From: JBDRMN01 sp043812055
GTDB lineage: Bacteria; Patescibacteriota; Gracilibacteria; JAHISY01
Direction: 5' to 3'
Length of the DNA stretch: 5,840 bases
Assembly: GCA_043812055.1 (NCBI GenBank)
Contig: JBDRMN010000009.1
Span: 1 to 5,840 of the forward strand
Within the stretch, counting starts at the first letter, position 1, and each line of letters starts with the position of its first letter. The notes below the pieces were generated by a model that worked only from the letters and a program-made list of their open reading frames with translations, did no database searches and was not told the origin of the DNA. Positions 4,197 through 5,840 of this stretch are shown here, one piece after another. Both the position numbers and the translations under genes were made by a program.

Positions 4197-5597
4197 ATGA
4201 GTTTTCCAATTCATGCTTTCCGGGCTTACGATGTGAGAGGGATCGCCATGGGGCCAGATCCTGAGATCACGCCTGAGTTTGCCAAACGTCTCGGTCATGA
4301 GTATGTCGCCGAACTAGGAATTGAAAAACCGAGACTGGTGGTCGGTCGGGATGATCGTTTGACGGGAGATGCTCTCAGCGAAGCTTTGATTGAGGGTCTG
4401 ATCGAATCGGGAGCTCATGTGCTCGACCTCGGTCACGCGACGAGTCCGTACGTTTATTTCGTAACTTGTGATCAGGGTCTGGATGGAGGGATCAACGTTA
4501 CTGCGAGCCACAACCCCAAGGAGTTCAATGGCTTTAAGTTGCTGCATGCGCACGCGATTCCGTTAACGGAAGAGGAAATTAAAAACATTGGCAAAAGGGT
4601 GGTGGAGGGCATGGAACGGGATTTTCAGATCGAACCGGGCAGAGTAGAAACGGCTGACTTCCGACAGGAATACTTCAGTAAGCTCAAGTCCCTCGCTCCG
4701 GTTGAACGCAAATTGAAAGTGGTGGTGGACTGTGGGAACGGCACGGCGGGTTACTTCGCTCCGCAGTTTTTGCGTGAGGAGCTGGGGGCTGAGGTGGTCG
4801 AGCTTTACTGCGAACCGGATGGGAACTTCCCCAACCACATGCCGAACCCCGAAAATACCGAGAGCCTGAAAGAATTGCAGGAGAGAGTTAAGACGGAAAA
4901 AGCTGATCTGGGAATTGCTTTCGATGGTGATGGTGATCGGATTGGGATTATCGACGAAAAAGGTGAGATCATCCCGGCAGATCGTGCTCTCATCCTGCTG
5001 GTGCGTGATCTGCTCTCCCGCAAGCCGGGAGCCGAGGTAGTTTTCGACGTGAAGTGCACCCACGTTCTGGCTGCGGAGATTGAGAAGCTGGGCGGCAAAG
5101 CTACTCGCTACAAAACCGGCCACTCTTTCATCAAACGTAAACTAAAAAAAGATGGGGGGTTACTGGCCGGGGAAGTGAGTGGCCACATGTTTTTTGCTGA
5201 AAACTATTTCGGTGTAGACGATGCGCTGCTCGCTGCCGCAAAAATTATCAGTATCCTTTCGCAATCCAAAAAGACAATTTCCGAGCACCTAGCTGATGTA
5301 CCGACTACGCACGCGACTCCGGAAATCAAGCTGCCCATCGACGATAAGCACAAGTTCGTGGTGATTGAAAAAATTGTGGCAGAGTTTTCGACAAAGTTTC
5401 CTAACTGCGACAAGCTGGATGGCATCCGGGTTAATTTCGATGATGGTGCCTGGGGAATCGTGCGGGCTTCCAACACGTCACCATGCCTCACACTGCGTTT
5501 CGAGGCGGGGAGTGAGGAGCGTCTGCAAGAGGTCAAAAAGATTTTCGCCGGGAGACTAAAAAAGCATTCTGAATTGGACATGACTCCATTGAATTAA
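4197..5597 (+). CDS. manB: Phosphomannomutase/phosphoglucomutase (alpha-D-phosphohexomutase)
   Basis: A 466-residue cytoplasmic enzyme interconverting hexose 6-phosphate and hexose 1-phosphate, supplying precursors for GDP-mannose or UDP-glucose type sugars. The four-domain layout is complete. The N-terminal AYDVRGI block leads to the phosphoserine loop with S104 in VTASHNPKEFNGFK. The metal-binding loop DGDGDR (243-248) follows, then the sugar-recognition loop GEVSGHMFF (325-333, with E326, S328 and H330), and last the phosphate-binding loop RASNTSP (423-429). GEVSGH is usual in the dual PMM/PGM (AlgC/ManB) group, so the exact hexose preference is uncertain; phosphoglucosamine mutase is less likely. 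The start at 4197 lies 27 nt after the trpB stop, with no Shine-Dalgarno; a -10-like GATAAA (4182-4187) sits 9 nt before the ATG. It may be cotranscribed with trpB or have its own start. No functional link to tryptophan is evident. Confidence 0.93.
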   Translation: MSFPIHAFRAYDVRGIAMGPDPEITPEFAKRLGHEYVAELGIEKPRLVVGRDDRLTGDALSEALIEGLIESGAHVLDLGHATSPYVYFVTCDQGLDGGINVTASHNPKEFNGFKLLHAHAIPLTEEEIKNIGKRVVEGMERDFQIEPGRVETADFRQEYFSKLKSLAPVERKLKVVVDCGNGTAGYFAPQFLREELGAEVVELYCEPDGNFPNHMPNPENTESLKELQERVKTEKADLGIAFDGDGDRIGIIDEKGEIIPADRALILLVRDLLSRKPGAEVVFDVKCTHVLAAEIEKLGGKATRYKTGHSFIKRKLKKDGGLLAGEVSGHMFFAENYFGVDDALLAAAKIISILSQSKKTISEHLADVPTTHATPEIKLPIDDKHKFVVIEKIVAEFSTKFPNCDKLDGIRVNFDDGAWGIVRASNTSPCLTLRFEAGSEERLQEVKKIFAGRLKKHSELDMTPLN

Positions 5598-5623
5598 ACC
5601 ATGGTTATCTTTAACGAAACATT

Positions 5624-5665
5624 GGGGGATTAAAATGATGAGTGATACTTATCACTTAACCCCCC
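5624..5665 (+). promoter_or_regulatory. Hairpin around the start of the right-edge ORF
   Basis: GGGGG (5624-5628) can pair with a C-run (5660-5665) and TTA (5630-5632) with TAA (5657-5659). Inside, AGTGATA (5641-5647) pairs perfectly with TATCACT (5650-5656) around CT. The two start codons ATGATG (5635-5640) fall in the bulge between the two stems. GGGGG could serve as a wobble-paired Shine-Dalgarno for 5635 and would be hidden in this fold. It could instead be a palindromic spacer or weak terminator after the mutase gene. Confidence 0.4.
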
Positions 5666-5840
5666 GCAAAATGTATCACAAAATCTACCAAAAAACCTTG
5701 CGCAGACTAATCTCACATCCCGGAACTGCCCTCAGGCTAATTCGGCAGCTGACTGCCCGCAGAAGAAAAGCCTGTGTCGGTTGTGGTTGTGTTGGCTGTC
5801 TACAGATTCACCACACCGATTCACGCGGTATTTATACCTT
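5635..5840 (+). CDS. Unidentified protein with CxxCxCxxC motif, 5' part only
   Basis: An open frame begins at ATGATG (5635-5640) and stays open for 68 codons to the window edge, starting MMSDTYHLTPRKMYHKIYQK. Residues 11-45 are strongly basic with hydrophobic spacing (TLRRLISHPGTALRLIRQL), consistent with an amphipathic helix. C47, C50, C52 and C55 then follow in ACVGCGCVGC, suggesting a zinc or iron-sulfur site, with HH at 59-60. I do not recognise the family. M13 (codon at 5671) is an alternative start that would leave the upstream hairpin as 5' UTR. It follows the mutase gene by 37 nt on the same strand. The open frame, basic helix and clustered cysteines favour a real gene, but the evidence is limited without the C-terminal part. 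Confidence 0.5.
   Translation, partial: MMSDTYHLTPRKMYHKIYQKTLRRLISHPGTALRLIRQLTARRRKACVGCGCVGCLQIHHTDSRGIYT

Noticed and set aside
4563..5123. 186-codon minus-strand ORF opposite the phosphohexomutase
   Set aside because: It is a shadow of the mutase frame, which has all its catalytic loops; nothing recognisable in the antisense protein.
5601..5633. Ten-codon ORF MVIFNETLGD between the mutase and the right-edge ORF
   Set aside because: Too short to support, with no codon bias and no link to a structure such as the Met leader has.

Overview
The window holds sulfur amino acid, tryptophan and sugar-phosphate genes of a bacterium that uses the standard code (the cysK fragment ends in TGA). From left to right: the 3' end of a cysteine synthase gene (+, ends 148); a convergent intergenic region with TGTTCTA repeats and two GC-rich hairpins (149-321); metY (-, 322-1620) and metA (-, 1648-2565), read as a metA-metY operon; a 353-bp divergent control region (2566-2918); trpB (+, 2919-4169); a phosphomannomutase/phosphoglucomutase (+, 4197-5597); and an unidentified cysteine-motif ORF that runs off the right edge (+, from 5635).

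The most notable element is in the control region, on the minus strand ahead of metA. It has a promoter (TTGACT, 17 bp, TAAATT), then a 19-residue leader ORF (2799-2858) with three consecutive Met codons, then four RNA segments. These can fold as 1:2, as a 2:3 antiterminator, or as a 3:4 intrinsic terminator with a seven-U tail. The stop codon lies inside segment 2. This is the layout of a ribosome-mediated, trp-type attenuator, but with methionine codons and in front of methionine biosynthesis genes. The proposal is that starvation for charged elongator Met-tRNA lets the polymerase read through into metA-metY. No SAM riboswitch or T-box was recognised.

Metabolically, MetA carries Glu111, the residue associated with acetyl-CoA use, so it should make O-acetylhomoserine. 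MetY would then add sulfide directly to give homocysteine. CysK, convergent next door, uses the same sulfide with O-acetylserine. TrpB makes tryptophan from indole and serine; no trpA lies beside it here. The phosphohexomutase feeds nucleotide-sugar or glycan synthesis.

The organism cannot be named from this sequence. Starts largely without Shine-Dalgarno sequences, -10-like boxes only 6-10 nt before several start codons (possible leaderless transcripts), and short GC-rich palindromes and repeats in the gaps would fit a Patescibacteria/CPR-type genome. That is a low-confidence impression.
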